A stretch of 64,000 nt of DNA from Haloactinopolyspora alba (GCF_003014555.1 NZ_PYGE01000009.1:142317-206316), one strand, 5' to 3'. Positions 31,377-40,773 are shown, counted from the stretch's first letter. The notes: generated by a model from the letters alone, not told the origin. Made by a program: numbers and translations.

Positions 31377-34300
31377 TCAGCCGACGGCGAGGGCGAACAG
31401 GTGCATCCCGGTGACGCGGCCGGGACCGGTCGACCCGCCCGCCGGCAACGTCACCGCCTCGACGGTCTTGGCGGGGTCCAGCGGCGCCGAGGCGGCGAAG
31501 ATGCGCACCGTGTGGTCGCGCTGGCCGCGCGGGCGTCCGCCGAGGCCCTGCGAGTTGACGTACGGCGTGGCGGCGACGATCTCGTTGGCGGGACCCGGCT
31601 CGTACCACCAGTCGTCGAGTGTCAGCGTGAACGTCGCGGTCGACCCGTCCGTGTAGTGCACGACGCCCGGCCCGGAGACCGAGCCGCTGCTGCTGGCGCC
31701 GAGCACGCCGAGCCGTTCACCGGCGCCGTCGACGAAGACCGTCTGCCCGGTGGCGACGATGTTGTCCGGCTGCCCGGGCGGCACGTCCGGCCACGAGAAG
31801 TCGAGCCCGTCATGGCGCACGGTCGCGCCGGCGTCGAGCCCTTCCGCCGCGAGCGCCTGCCGCGAGTAGCTGTTGCCGACACCGTCCAGGTTGCCCTGGT
31901 CGACGTCGTCGTCGCTGCTCGTGCCGGTGTTGTTGCGCGCCGCGGCGACGGTCGACGCGATGACGACGCTCGCGGCCGAGCTGACCGACGTCCGGCTGGT
32001 GCGCAGCGTGAACGTCGCTCTGGTGTCGACGACGGCGTTGCCGGGCGCGGCGTCGGCGGGCACGTCCACCTCCCAGCGCACCGTCGCGCTCTGTCCCGGC
32101 TGCAGGGCGGCGATCGTGGTCGGTGTGGCCGGGCGGGCCGTCCAGCCGTGCGGCACGGCGACGGAGACGTCCACGTCACGCAACGCCGGCTGTTCCTTGT
32201 TCGTCACCCGCGCGGTGACGGTCGTCGTGCGGCCGGGGACGATCAGCGCCCGCTCCGCGTGCGTGCCGACGGAGACCGCGGGCGGGGGCGGCCCGCCCGG
32301 AGGGACGTTTCGGGTGTGGATGGTGACCTGGTCGCTGCCCAGCTCGGGGTGGGTCACGGTGACGGTGACCGGCCCGGGCGTGTTGCGGCGCGAGCGGACC
32401 CACACTGCTCCGACGCCACCGCTGTCGCCGAACGCGAACGGCGACTCGCCCACGAGGTCGGCCGGCCCGTCGACCTCGATGCCGACTTCGCCCTGCACGT
32501 ACGGGCGGGTCGCACCGTGCCGGTCGAGGACCTCGAACGAGATCCGGGTCGCGTCCGTGCCGTCGGCGTCCAGTTCGGCGTCGTCGGCGCGGACGGTCAG
32601 CGCGTCCCCGCTCGGATCGGCGGAGAACGAGCGGGACAGGACCAGCTCGTCCCCGACGTAGCCGTCGATGCGCAGCTCGGGAAGCGCGCTGCCGTCGACG
32701 GTGAGGTCGACCAGGAACGGCGGATGCGCCAGATGCGGGAAGCGCTCACGGTCGGGCTGCGCGGTCGCGTGGTGCTCGCCGCCGACGAACAGCTCCAGCC
32801 GGTCGCAGTTGGAGCAGACGACGGCGTCGGCGCCGGGCCCGTCCGGTGGCGACTGCGGGCCGAAGTCCCACGTGAACGCGGGAACGATGACCGGGCGCAC
32901 CTGCGGGTCGACCTGGGAGCGGTAGAACGCGGCCCCCGGCTTGGGGAAGCGGAACAGGTCGACGACACCGGGCGTCTTGATGCCCTGGTGCTGGTTGCCC
33001 GTCCCCGAGGGGTAGTCGAATCCGCACCAGGCGATCAGCCCGCAATACCGCTCGTCGGAGGCGGCGATGTCGTGCACGTACGCGTGTGACACGGCCTGGT
33101 CCTGCTGAACCGCGACCGGGTCGGTGCGGCGGTAGAAGCGCGCGCCTCCGCTGAGGGTGCCGACCGCCTCGGTGACCAGGTACGGACGGTCCGTCCGCGG
33201 TGGTTGCAGCGAGGCGTGACCGTCGTGCCGACGGTAGTCGTTGTACGAGAACACGTCCTGGACGAACTCCGTGCTGCCGTGCCGGAACGCGATCATCGAG
33301 CCGGTGGTGGGCCGCGAGTCGTCCAGCGAGTGCGCGAGATCGCGGGTGGAGCCGTAGAAGTCGGCGTGGTCGCGGGTCTCGTTCAGCCGCGCACCCCAGA
33401 TGATCACGGACGGGTGGTTGCGGTCGCGCACCACCATGTCGTGCACGTCGCGGTAGGCGAGCTCGCGCCAGGACTCGTCACCGAGGTACTGCCACCCGGG
33501 AACCTCGTCGAAGACCAGCAGGCCCAGCTCGTCGCAGGCATCCAGGAACGCCTCTGCCTGCGGATAGTGCGAGCACCGGACGATCGTGCAGTTCAGTTCG
33601 TTGCGCAGCATCTCCGCGTCCTTGCGCTGGACGCGGTCGGGCATCGAGCCACCAGCGAACGGATAGAACTGGTGCCGGTTGAGCCCGAACAGCTGGTGCC
33701 GCCGCCCGTTCAGCAGGAACCCCTGACCGGTGAACTCGGCCTGGCGCAGGCCGATCCGGCGGGTGTGGTCGTGCACCGCGCGCTCGTCGACGACCAGCGT
33801 GGCCACGACCGTGTACAGGTACGGGTCGTCCACGTCCCACAGCCGGACGTCACCCAGACCGGTCAGCGACGCGCGCACCACGTTGCTGCCGGCCTCGCTG
33901 ATGTCGGCGTCGACGCTCGTCGTGGCCACCTGGCGGTCGCCGTCCAGGAGCGCGATCTCGACACGGACCGGTCGATCGGGCACCGACGCGGCGTCGACGG
34001 TGCACTCCACGTCCACCCGCGGGGTGTCGGAAAGCACGTCCACCGGCTTGGCGAACACGTCGGCCAGGAACGTGTGCGGAACGGCGCGCAGGCTCACCGA
34101 GCGGTAGAGACCGCCGGGCTGCCAGAAGTCGACCGCGGTGGGCGAGCCGTCCGGGACGTTCGGCGGGACATCGAGATTGAACCGGGAGTCGAGCTCGACA
34201 GCCAGGACGTTGTCGCGGTCGCGCACATGGTCGGTGAGCTCGACCCCGAAGGGCAGGTAGCCGCCGAGGTGCTCACCGACGGGTTCACCGTTGATGCTGA

Positions 34301-34712
34301 CGGTCGCGCCGGTGAGCGCGCCGTCGAAGTCGGCGAACAGCCGGAGTCCGTTCAGTTGCGGGTCGACGTCGAAGTGTTTGCGGTAGGACCAGGTGCGTTG
34401 CCACGTCGTTGGGTCCCACTGTCGCCAGGACAGCTCTGTGACCGTGTGTGGCAGCGTGACCAGGGTGAATGACTGGTCGCCCTGGTCGCCGAGGCTCATC
34501 GGGGCGAACAGCCAGTCCTCGTTCAGCGGCAGCGTGCGTGCCGCGGGGCCGCGTGTGGTGTCCGCGGTCCGCGTCGTGGCCGCTGCTCCGGCGGCGCCGA
34601 TGCCGCCGTGGCCCAGTACGGCCAGGCCGCCCGCGCCCACCATGCCCGCCATGCCCGTCTTCAGTAGTCGTCGTCGTGAGATGCCGTCGTGCGCTCCGGA
34701 CTCCGGGTGCAT
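31377..34712 (-). CDS. Tat-exported glycoside hydrolase family 2 (beta-galactosidase-like)
   Basis: 1111 residues. A twin-arginine signal (SRRRLLKTG, then an Ala/Gly-rich hydrophobic stretch) opens the protein. The GH2 sugar-binding, immunoglobulin-like and TIM-barrel domains follow to about residue 620: LPHTVTELSWRQWDPTTWQR, WQPGGLYRSVSL, HQLFGLNRHQFYPFAG. The acid/base Glu is in WGARLNETRD (near residue 441) and the nucleophile Glu in YLVTEAVG (near 514). The C-terminal part has Ig-like domains, a NEW3-type segment (VPADAAPGNAVVDTRATF) and a final beta domain beginning DQGNLDGVGNSYSRQAL, common in actinobacterial hydrolases. Substrate is unassigned. Confidence 0.9.
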   Translation of the reverse strand: MHPESGAHDGISRRRLLKTGMAGMVGAGGLAVLGHGGIGAAGAAATTRTADTTRGPAARTLPLNEDWLFAPMSLGDQGDQSFTLVTLPHTVTELSWRQWDPTTWQRTWSYRKHFDVDPQLNGLRLFADFDGALTGATVSINGEPVGEHLGGYLPFGVELTDHVRDRDNVLAVELDSRFNLDVPPNVPDGSPTAVDFWQPGGLYRSVSLRAVPHTFLADVFAKPVDVLSDTPRVDVECTVDAASVPDRPVRVEIALLDGDRQVATTSVDADISEAGSNVVRASLTGLGDVRLWDVDDPYLYTVVATLVVDERAVHDHTRRIGLRQAEFTGQGFLLNGRRHQLFGLNRHQFYPFAGGSMPDRVQRKDAEMLRNELNCTIVRCSHYPQAEAFLDACDELGLLVFDEVPGWQYLGDESWRELAYRDVHDMVVRDRNHPSVIIWGARLNETRDHADFYGSTRDLAHSLDDSRPTTGSMIAFRHGSTEFVQDVFSYNDYRRHDGHASLQPPRTDRPYLVTEAVGTLSGGARFYRRTDPVAVQQDQAVSHAYVHDIAASDERYCGLIAWCGFDYPSGTGNQHQGIKTPGVVDLFRFPKPGAAFYRSQVDPQVRPVIVPAFTWDFGPQSPPDGPGADAVVCSNCDRLELFVGGEHHATAQPDRERFPHLAHPPFLVDLTVDGSALPELRIDGYVGDELVLSRSFSADPSGDALTVRADDAELDADGTDATRISFEVLDRHGATRPYVQGEVGIEVDGPADLVGESPFAFGDSGGVGAVWVRSRRNTPGPVTVTVTHPELGSDQVTIHTRNVPPGGPPPPAVSVGTHAERALIVPGRTTTVTARVTNKEQPALRDVDVSVAVPHGWTARPATPTTIAALQPGQSATVRWEVDVPADAAPGNAVVDTRATFTLRTSRTSVSSAASVVIASTVAAARNNTGTSSDDDVDQGNLDGVGNSYSRQALAAEGLDAGATVRHDGLDFSWPDVPPGQPDNIVATGQTVFVDGAGERLGVLGASSSGSVSGPGVVHYTDGSTATFTLTLDDWWYEPGPANEIVAATPYVNSQGLGGRPRGQRDHTVRIFAASAPLDPAKTVEAVTLPAGGSTGPGRVTGMHLFALAVG

Positions 34713-34887
34713 CCGTGACCTCCTCGTCGTCGAGTCAAGGTGAGTTGACTTCAGACCCTTGACGTCTGACCACTGTTCTTATCGGCAGCGGGGCGGGCTG
34801 TCAACGGGGCGATCAAGACAAACCGCCCTGCCCCTGGCGCCGGTGGGCGCGTCTCGACGCGAGGTGGTGGGCGGCGACGAAACCGGG

Positions 34888-35220
34888 CTACGTGCAGGTG
34901 CAGCCTTCCGGGCCGCAGCATGTGGGGTCGACGAACAGCACGACCCGCAGCAGCTCGCTCAGGGCGGGCGCCAGGTGCGGGTCGGCCAGCCGGTACCACG
35001 TGTGCCGGCCCTCGCGCTCGGTCGCGACGAGCCCGCATCCGCGCAGGCAGGCGAGCTGATTGGACATCACCTGGCGGGAGACGCCCAGGGCGTCGGCCAG
35101 GTCCGAGGGGTAGGCGGGTGCCTCGCGCAGCGCCAGCAGGATCCGCGTGCGGGTCTCGTCCGAGAGGGCGTAGCCGAGGCGGGCCACGGCTTCGGTGTGC
35201 GACATCGTCACGGTGTTCAC
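34888..35220 (-). CDS. CmtR-like cadmium/lead-sensing ArsR regulator
   Basis: 110 residues. ARLGYALSDETRTRILLALR followed by YPSDLADALGVSRQVMSNQL and ACLRGCGLVATEREGRHTWY corresponds closely to mycobacterial CmtR, where the two cysteines of CLRGCGL and a C-terminal Cys bind Cd(II) or Pb(II). Here the C-terminus has a cysteine cluster (PTCCGPEGCTCT) that could supply the third ligand. No exporter gene is adjacent, so its regulated partner must lie elsewhere. GTG start; an internal ATG five codons later is possible. Confidence 0.85.
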   Translation of the reverse strand: MNTVTMSHTEAVARLGYALSDETRTRILLALREAPAYPSDLADALGVSRQVMSNQLACLRGCGLVATEREGRHTWYRLADPHLAPALSELLRVVLFVDPTCCGPEGCTCT

Positions 35221-35230
35221 AACCGCAACG

Positions 35231-35248
35231 ATACATGGTTCCCTGTAT
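35231..35248. promoter_or_regulatory. Probable CmtR operator
   Basis: ATACATGGTTCCCTGTAT contains an ATACA/TGTAT dyad ten bases before the regulator's start codon. Position and AT content suggest autorepression. The 175 bp on the other side of the gene (34713-34887) show nothing I can name. Confidence 0.5.
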
Positions 35249-35342
35249 CAGTATCCGTAGGTCGGCCGTGGTCCGGCGCCCCCGGTGCCGCGCCGGTCAC
35301 GGCCACCGCCCGGTGGGCGCTCGCGTGGTGGACACTGGGGCG

Positions 35343-36383
35343 ATGAGCGCGGACACCTCGCCCGCCGCCGTCCTCCGGCGCATCGCGTACCTGCTCGAGC
35401 GCGCCCACGAACCGACGTACCGCGTCCGTGCGTTCCGGCAGGCCGCGGCGAGCGTCGACGCCCTCGGCCCGGACGAGCTCGCGGCCCGCGCGCAGGCGGG
35501 GACGCTGACCGAACTGCGCGGCATCGGCAAGGTGACGGCCCAGGTCGTCTCGGAGGCGCTCGCGGGCGAGACGCCGGTGTACCTGCGCCGCCTCGAGGCC
35601 ACCGGCGGCGTGCCCGTCGCCGAGGGCGGCGCCGAGATCGCCGCCGCGCTGCGCGGCGATCTGCACACCCATTCGGACTGGTCCGACGGCGGCAGCCCGA
35701 TCCCGGAGATGCGGGCCGCGGCCGCTGGGCTCGGGCACGAGTACGTCGCCCTGACCGATCACTCGCCGCGACTGACCGTGGCCAACGGACTGTCGGCGGA
35801 ACGGCTGCACGCTCAGCTCGACGTCGTGGCCGAGTTGAACGCGCGTGCCGACGGCCCACGGGTGCTGACAGGAATCGAGGTGGACGTCAACGAGGACGGC
35901 TCGCTGGACCAGTCCGACGACGTGCTGGAGCGGCTCGACGTCGTGGTGGCCAGCGTCCACTCGAAACTGCGGATGCCGTCCGACGACATGACGCGCCGGA
36001 TGGTCACCGCGATCGCTCATCCGCAGGTCGACGTCCTCGGCCACTGCACCGGCCGGCTGGTCACGGGCGCGCGCGGCACCCGGCCGGAGTCCACGTTCGA
36101 CGCGGAGATCGTCTTCGCCGCGTGCGTCCGGTTCGACGTGGCCGTGGAGATCAACTCGCGCCCCGAACGGCTGGACCCGCCGAAGCGGCTGCTGCGGCTG
36201 GCGGTCGAGGCGGGGTGCCGCTTCAGCATCGACACCGACGCGCACGCGCCCGGCCAGCTGGACTGGTTGCCCTACGGCTGCGAACGGGCCGCGGCCTGCG
36301 GCGTGCCGGTCGACGCGATCGTCAACACCTGGCCGGTCGAGGACCTGCTCGACTGGACTCGCGGGCCCGCTCGGGCCTCGTGA
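35343..36383 (+). CDS. PHP domain phosphoesterase with helix-hairpin-helix N-terminus (PolX C-terminal-like)
   Basis: 346 residues. The first ~85 form a polymerase-X-like helix-hairpin-helix segment (YRVRAFRQAAASVDALGPDE, LTELRGIGKVTAQVVSEAL). The PHP domain follows with metal ligands in GDLHTHSDWSDGG, LTDHS, TGIEVDVNEDG, ASVHSKL, GHCTGR and STDAHAP-like SIDTDAHAPGQLDW. This is the arrangement of the C-terminal half of bacterial PolX and of stand-alone PHP proteins; the nucleotidyltransferase core is absent. Activity could be a phosphoesterase or 3'-5' exonuclease. Confidence 0.87.
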   Translation: MSADTSPAAVLRRIAYLLERAHEPTYRVRAFRQAAASVDALGPDELAARAQAGTLTELRGIGKVTAQVVSEALAGETPVYLRRLEATGGVPVAEGGAEIAAALRGDLHTHSDWSDGGSPIPEMRAAAAGLGHEYVALTDHSPRLTVANGLSAERLHAQLDVVAELNARADGPRVLTGIEVDVNEDGSLDQSDDVLERLDVVVASVHSKLRMPSDDMTRRMVTAIAHPQVDVLGHCTGRLVTGARGTRPESTFDAEIVFAACVRFDVAVEINSRPERLDPPKRLLRLAVEAGCRFSIDTDAHAPGQLDWLPYGCERAAACGVPVDAIVNTWPVEDLLDWTRGPARAS

Positions 36384-36399
36384 TCCCGCGCTGGCCCGA

Positions 36400-36675
36400 T
36401 CATGGGCTCGGCTCGCCACGTTGCCGCCCGCGCTCGATCTCGTCCGCCAGTTCGGCGAGGACAGCGGCCACCGCACGGGCCTCGGACGGGTCGAGGCCCG
36501 GGAGCCTGCGGCCGGTGGCGCTGCGGCCGAGTGACACCACGACGGTCGGGCTCCGGCCGCCCTCGATCCAGGTCGCGCCCGCGCCGGGCAGGCGTCGTAC
36601 GTCACCCAGGCACGTGCCGTTGGGGTCGTGCTCGGCGCACCACGGGTCGTGCCCGGGGGCGTGGTCTTCGGTCAC
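36400..36675 (-). CDS. DUF6907-like small protein
   Basis: 91 residues with Cys and His near the N-terminus (DPWCAEHDPNGTCLGD), then a strand pair (PTVVVSLGR) and a helix (SEARAVAAVLAELADEIER). This Cys/His start plus C-terminal helix resembles DUF6907 proteins of actinomycetes, whose role is unknown. It is convergent with the PHP gene. Confidence 0.55.
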   Translation of the reverse strand: MTEDHAPGHDPWCAEHDPNGTCLGDVRRLPGAGATWIEGGRSPTVVVSLGRSATGRRLPGLDPSEARAVAAVLAELADEIERGRQRGEPSP

Positions 36676-37141
36676 GGCGACTACCTCCTGACGTCATCGC
36701 GGAGCGACAGTTCCCTACGAGCCGGCTGTTCGGGCTGGTCGGGGCGAGCGGGCCGGGTGCCGACGACGGTGGCGCGTGCCGCGCACCGGCCTCGACGGGA
36801 CTCCGTCGGCTCCCGCCGTGCCGTCACCTGTTTCAGTGCGGTACGGCGCGGAGGAAGACGAGACACGGCACCACGCCGACCGGGCGTGACCCGGAGCGGC
36901 GGATGCCGACCTCACAAGACGCGACGCGAGCCACCGTCGTCCGGCGCTCGCGTCACACCAAAGAGTTACACCGGTGTGCTTCGCCGTCAACGAGCAACCG
37001 GGCCGGGCGTCGTCGGCCGGTGTCGCGGGCCGGTCTTGCGGGCTGAGGTCGCGCCGGACGTGCGGGCTGACGTCGCGCCGGGCACGGTGTCGCCACGGCC
37101 CGGCCTCCGGACCGGACGCGGTGCCGATAGGGTCGGTGTCC
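36676..37141. other. Non-coding stretch before the Nif3 operon
   Basis: No frame with convincing coding character, tRNA or known riboswitch is visible in these 466 bp. The only structured element noticed is the 10-bp palindrome ACACCGGTGT near 36967-36976. The promoter of the Nif3 operon should lie in the right half. Confidence 0.5.
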
Positions 37142-38029
37142 ATGCCCGCACTCGCCGACGTCGTCGCGGTCCTCGAGCGGCACTATCCGCCACGTCTGGC
37201 CGAGTCGTGGGACGCGGTCGGGCTGGTGTGCGGAGACCCGGGAGCGGACGTGCGCCGTGTGCTGTTCGCCGTCGACCCGGTGCAGTCCGTGGTCGACGAG
37301 GCGCTCGAGACCGGCGCGGACCTGATCGTCACGCATCACCCGCTGTTCCTGCGTCCGGTCCACGGTGTCGCGGCGACGACGCCGAAGGGCCGGCTGGTGC
37401 ACCGCCTCGTCACCGGCGGCGTCGCCCTGTACACGGCGCACACGAACGCCGACAAGGCCGTGCCGGGCGTCAACGACGCGCTGGCCGACGCGCTGGGGCT
37501 GGGCGTCGTGGGCCCGCTGGCGCCGGACCGGCCCGACCATGGCCCGGATCATGCGGCGGACGGGGCGGTGGGGCTCGAAGGGCTCGGCCGGATCGGCACG
37601 CTTCCCGCTCCGGAGACGCTGAGTGCGTTCGTCCGCCGAGTCGCCCGGGCGTTGCCGCCCACCGCGTCCGGGGTGCGGACCAGCGGCGATCCCGGCGCGA
37701 CCGTGCGTACCGTCGCGGTGTGCGGGGGAGCGGGCGACGCCCTGCTCGAGACGGCGCGGTCGGCGGGCGTCGACGCGTACGTCACCGCTGATCTGCGCCA
37801 CCACCCGTCGTCGGAGTCCGACGAGGCCGAAGGGCCGGCGTTGGTCGACGTCGCGCACTGGGCGAGCGAGTGGCCGTGGCTGGCCCCCGCGGCCCGCCGG
37901 CTCGTCGCGGGGTTGTCGGAGCAGGGACCTACGGTGGAGACTCACATCTCCGACACACCGACGGATCCGTGGACCGTGCACCAGCCGTCCCGCGAGTCTG
38001 GTGCGACCGATGAAGGGAGCCCCTCCTGA
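37142..38029 (+). CDS. Nif3-like dinuclear metal centre protein (YbgI/DUF34 family)
   Basis: 295 residues. Metal ligands of the family are evident: LIVTHHPLFLRPV (two His), LYTAHTNADKAVPGVNDALA (His, Asp) and, at the end, LVDVAHWASEWPWL (His, Glu). ADVVAVLERHYPPRLAESWD and AVGLVCGDPGADV form the standard N-terminus. Function is debated; some members act in GTP cyclohydrolase-like or metal-delivery roles. The gene overlaps the following zinc-ribbon gene by four bases, an order conserved in actinobacteria. Confidence 0.92.
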   Translation: MPALADVVAVLERHYPPRLAESWDAVGLVCGDPGADVRRVLFAVDPVQSVVDEALETGADLIVTHHPLFLRPVHGVAATTPKGRLVHRLVTGGVALYTAHTNADKAVPGVNDALADALGLGVVGPLAPDRPDHGPDHAADGAVGLEGLGRIGTLPAPETLSAFVRRVARALPPTASGVRTSGDPGATVRTVAVCGGAGDALLETARSAGVDAYVTADLRHHPSSESDEAEGPALVDVAHWASEWPWLAPAARRLVAGLSEQGPTVETHISDTPTDPWTVHQPSRESGATDEGSPS

Positions 38030-38769
38030 ACGCTGATCCCGCCGCCCAGCTGCGGCTGCTCGACCTCCAGGCCGCCGACAGCAAGCTCGACCACCTCGCG
38101 CACCGCCGGTCGACGTTGCCCGAGGCCGCCGAGCTCGAGTCGCTGGCCGCCGAGCACGCCCGCCTGCGCGATGCCGAGGTCGTGGCCAGTACGACCGTCA
38201 GTGATCTCGAGCGCGAACAGAAGCGCGCCGACACCGACGTCGAGCAGGTCCGCACCCGCAAGGCGCGTGACCAGAAGCGTCTCGACGACGGACAGGTCGC
38301 CTCGCCCAAGGAGCTCGAGAACCTGCAGAGCGAGATCGCCTCGCTCGAGCGCCGCCAGAGCGTGCTCGAGGACACCGAGCTCGAGGTCATGGAAAGGCTC
38401 GAGCAGGCGCAGCGCGAGGCCGAGTCGACGGCCTCCGAACGCGAGAGCGTGGGCCGCAAGGCGCAAGAGGTGCAGGCCGCCCGCGACGCCGCCTGGGCCG
38501 AGATCGACCAGGAGGCCGCGTCGGTGCGCGACGAGCGCGCCGCCATCGCCGCCGAGATGCCGGACGAGCTGCTGTCGCTGTACGAGAAGATCCGCTCCGA
38601 GCGTGACGGCGTCGGCGCCGCCGCGTTGCACCAGAAGCGCTGCGAGGGCTGCCGCCTCCAGCTCGACGCCGCGGAGCTCAACCACATCCGCGGGCTGGCG
38701 CCCGAGGTCGTCGTCCGGCACGAGGAGTGCCGCCGCATCCTGGTGCGCACCGCCGAGTCGGGGGTGTGA
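38026..38769 (+). CDS. Coiled-coil protein with C4 zinc ribbon (Rv2229c-like), CTG start
   Basis: 247 residues. A long coiled coil (about residues 25-165, e.g. LEREQKRADTDVEQVRTRK) is followed by the zinc ribbon CEGCRLQLDAAEL and VRHEECRRIL. The usual N-terminus of this family (ADPAAQLRLLDLQAAD) is present, but the only possible start before it is CTG: the frame is closed 15 bases upstream and contains no ATG, GTG or TTG until codon 31. GAAGGGAG lies seven to eight bases upstream, and the CTG overlaps the Nif3 stop as CTGA. The role is probably linked to nucleic acid metabolism. Confidence 0.85.
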   Translation: MNADPAAQLRLLDLQAADSKLDHLAHRRSTLPEAAELESLAAEHARLRDAEVVASTTVSDLEREQKRADTDVEQVRTRKARDQKRLDDGQVASPKELENLQSEIASLERRQSVLEDTELEVMERLEQAQREAESTASERESVGRKAQEVQAARDAAWAEIDQEAASVRDERAAIAAEMPDELLSLYEKIRSERDGVGAAALHQKRCEGCRLQLDAAELNHIRGLAPEVVVRHEECRRILVRTAESGV

Positions 38770-39881
38770 CCGTGCGCCGACTCGTCGTCGAGGCCGATGG
38801 CGGTTCCCGCGGCAACCCGGGGCCGGCTGCCTACGGCGCACTCGTCCGCGACGCCGACACCGGCGAGGTGCTGGCCGAGGTCGCCGAAGCCATCGGGGTG
38901 GCGACGAACAACGTCGCGGAGTACCGCGGCGTGCTCGCCGGCCTGCGCGCCGCGCACGACATCGCCCCGGACGCCCTGGTCGAGGCCCGCCTCGACTCCA
39001 AGCTCGTCGTCGAGCAGATGTCCGGCCGGTGGAAGATCAAGAACCCCGACCTGCGTCCGCTGGCGCTCGAGGCCCAGCGCGTCTACCCGCCGGCGAGCGT
39101 CACCTACACGTGGGTCCCGCGCGAACGGAACAAGCACGCGGACGAGTTGGTGAACCAGGCTCTGGACGGCAAGCCCGTCGGCGTGGCGTCGATCGTCGCG
39201 GCCGGCGACGAGGACGCCGCGAGCGAGCCCGCTGGGGTCGCGGCGCAGGTGGCGTCGTGGAGCCCGGAGCTGGCCACACCCACCACCCTCATCCTCGTCC
39301 GGCACGGCCAGACCCCGATGACCGCTGCGCGCCGGTTCAGCGGCAGCAGCGTCGAGGGCCCGCCGCTGGACGAGACCGGCCGGGCGCAGGCACAGCGGGC
39401 CGCGCAGATGCTCGCGCCCTCCGGTGCGGTCGCGGTGGTGGCGTCACCCATGCTGCGCACCCGGCAGACCGCCGAGGCCGTCGCCGAGGGCCTTGGCGTC
39501 GAGGTCCGGGTGGACGACGGCTGGCGTGAGGTCGACTTCGGCGAGTGGGAAGGGCTCACGCTGCAAGAGATCACCGAGCGGTACCCGGAGCAGGTCGCCG
39601 AGTGGTACGGCTCGTCCAGCGTCCGTCCGCCCGGTGGCGAGACCCTCGACGAGGTGGCGCGGCGGGTGGCGCTGGCGCGGGACAAGACCGTCGCCCGCCA
39701 TCCGGGTCAGGCCGTCGTCGTCGTGACGCACTCCATGCCGGTCCGGTCGATGATGCGGATGGTGCTGGATGCGCCTCCGGAGGCGATGTACCGCTTGCAA
39801 CCGGCGACCGGGTCGGTCACCGAGCTCCAGATCTACCCGGACGGCAACACCGTGATCAGCGGGTTCGGTCAGCGCCCGTAG
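38766..39881 (+). CDS. Bifunctional RNase H / histidine phosphatase (Rv2228c-like)
   Basis: 371 residues from a GTG overlapping the previous stop (GTGA); another GTG two codons on is possible. The N-terminal ~130 residues are type I RNase H: VEADGGSRGNPGPAAYGALV (first Asp), NNVAEYRGVLAGLRAA (Glu), ARLDSKLVVEQMSGRWKIK (Asp) and RERNKHADELVNQAL (Asp). The C-terminal ~200 are a histidine phosphatase: ILVRHGQTPMTAARRFSGSS and VVVVTHSMPVRSMM. This fusion is known from mycobacteria, where the phosphatase half is a CobC-like acid phosphatase. Confidence 0.93.
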   Translation: MTVRRLVVEADGGSRGNPGPAAYGALVRDADTGEVLAEVAEAIGVATNNVAEYRGVLAGLRAAHDIAPDALVEARLDSKLVVEQMSGRWKIKNPDLRPLALEAQRVYPPASVTYTWVPRERNKHADELVNQALDGKPVGVASIVAAGDEDAASEPAGVAAQVASWSPELATPTTLILVRHGQTPMTAARRFSGSSVEGPPLDETGRAQAQRAAQMLAPSGAVAVVASPMLRTRQTAEAVAEGLGVEVRVDDGWREVDFGEWEGLTLQEITERYPEQVAEWYGSSSVRPPGGETLDEVARRVALARDKTVARHPGQAVVVVTHSMPVRSMMRMVLDAPPEAMYRLQPATGSVTELQIYPDGNTVISGFGQRP

Positions 39882-39888
39882 AGGGGTG

Positions 39889-40680
39889 TCAGCGGGCGGG
39901 CACGTGGCGGACGATCACGTCGACCGTCGTCGGGGTGGTGGGCCGCGGGCCGGGCGTCGACTCGACCGACCAGCCGTCGGCCGAGAGCAACTCGGCCAGC
40001 TCCCGCGGCGTCGCCGGGTCGTTGTCCAGCTCGAGCAGCCGGCGGGCGATATGGCCCTTGGTGGCCTTGTTGTGGTGGCTGACGACGGTGCGCTTGCCGT
40101 CGTGCTCGTGCAGGACGCGCACGGCTGCGGTGCGGGACGCGGCGTCCACATCGGGGCGCCAGAAGCCGGCGTAGGTGCTGGAACGCAGATCCACGATCAG
40201 GCCGTCGTCGGTCGGCGGCAGTGCGGTGCGCAGCACGGAGCGCCAGAACGTCGAGACCTTGCCCACGCCGGGCAGGGTGACGTCACCGCCGAGCCGGTAG
40301 GCGGGGATGGTGTCGGACGGGCGCAGCGCTCCCCAGAGTGCGCTCATCAGCACGAGCGCCGAGTCGGCACGCGCCGCGGCGGCACCGCCGAGCTCGGCCA
40401 GCCCGAGTGCGTCGTGCAGTACACCGGAATAGATCAGCCGTGCGGGTGCGGCCGGGGCATGCGGAAGCGCGCCGTTGCGGGCGACGTCGTCGGCCTGCTG
40501 CGGGCCGAGGCCCAGGGTGCGTACCGCCGCGTCCGGCTGCTCGCGGCACAGCCGGACCAGCGCGGCCATCATGTCGACACGGTCGCCGGTCAGCTGCGGG
40601 AACGACAGCGCGTCCAGATCGACGGGTGCGCCACTCGTCGGCGCCGTCTTCCCCTCTGACGGCGGGAGCAGGATCAGCAC
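39889..40680 (-). CDS. yaaA: YaaA family peroxide stress protein
   Basis: 263 residues from a GTG. The family opening LILLPPSEGKTAPTSGAPVD is present, followed by SGVLHDALGLAELGG, ALWGALRPSDTIPAYRL and, near the end, VVSHHNKATKGHIARRLLE. YaaA proteins protect DNA and proteins from peroxide damage, probably by limiting free iron, and bind DNA in E. coli. The gene is convergent with the RNase H/phosphatase gene and ends eight bases from it. Confidence 0.9.
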   Translation of the reverse strand: MLILLPPSEGKTAPTSGAPVDLDALSFPQLTGDRVDMMAALVRLCREQPDAAVRTLGLGPQQADDVARNGALPHAPAAPARLIYSGVLHDALGLAELGGAAAARADSALVLMSALWGALRPSDTIPAYRLGGDVTLPGVGKVSTFWRSVLRTALPPTDDGLIVDLRSSTYAGFWRPDVDAASRTAAVRVLHEHDGKRTVVSHHNKATKGHIARRLLELDNDPATPRELAELLSADGWSVESTPGPRPTTPTTVDVIVRHVPAR

Positions 40681-40773
40681 GACGGCCAGGGTACGTGGCC
40701 GTGCCGGCACGGCCACCGCGTGGTGCGCCGGTGAGCGTCCGGAGCGTTCACGGCTGTCTTGTAGCGTTCCGGC

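Noticed and set aside
31326..33089. 587-codon plus-strand frame opposite the GH2 gene
   Set aside because: Shadow of a well-supported enzyme gene on the other strand.
36676..37141. Riboswitch before the Nif3 operon
   Set aside because: No conserved cobalamin, SAM, TPP or T-box core could be recognised by eye.
36715..37143. 142-codon minus-strand frame in the gap before the Nif3 gene
   Set aside because: Arg/Pro/Ala-rich without domain or ribosome binding site.
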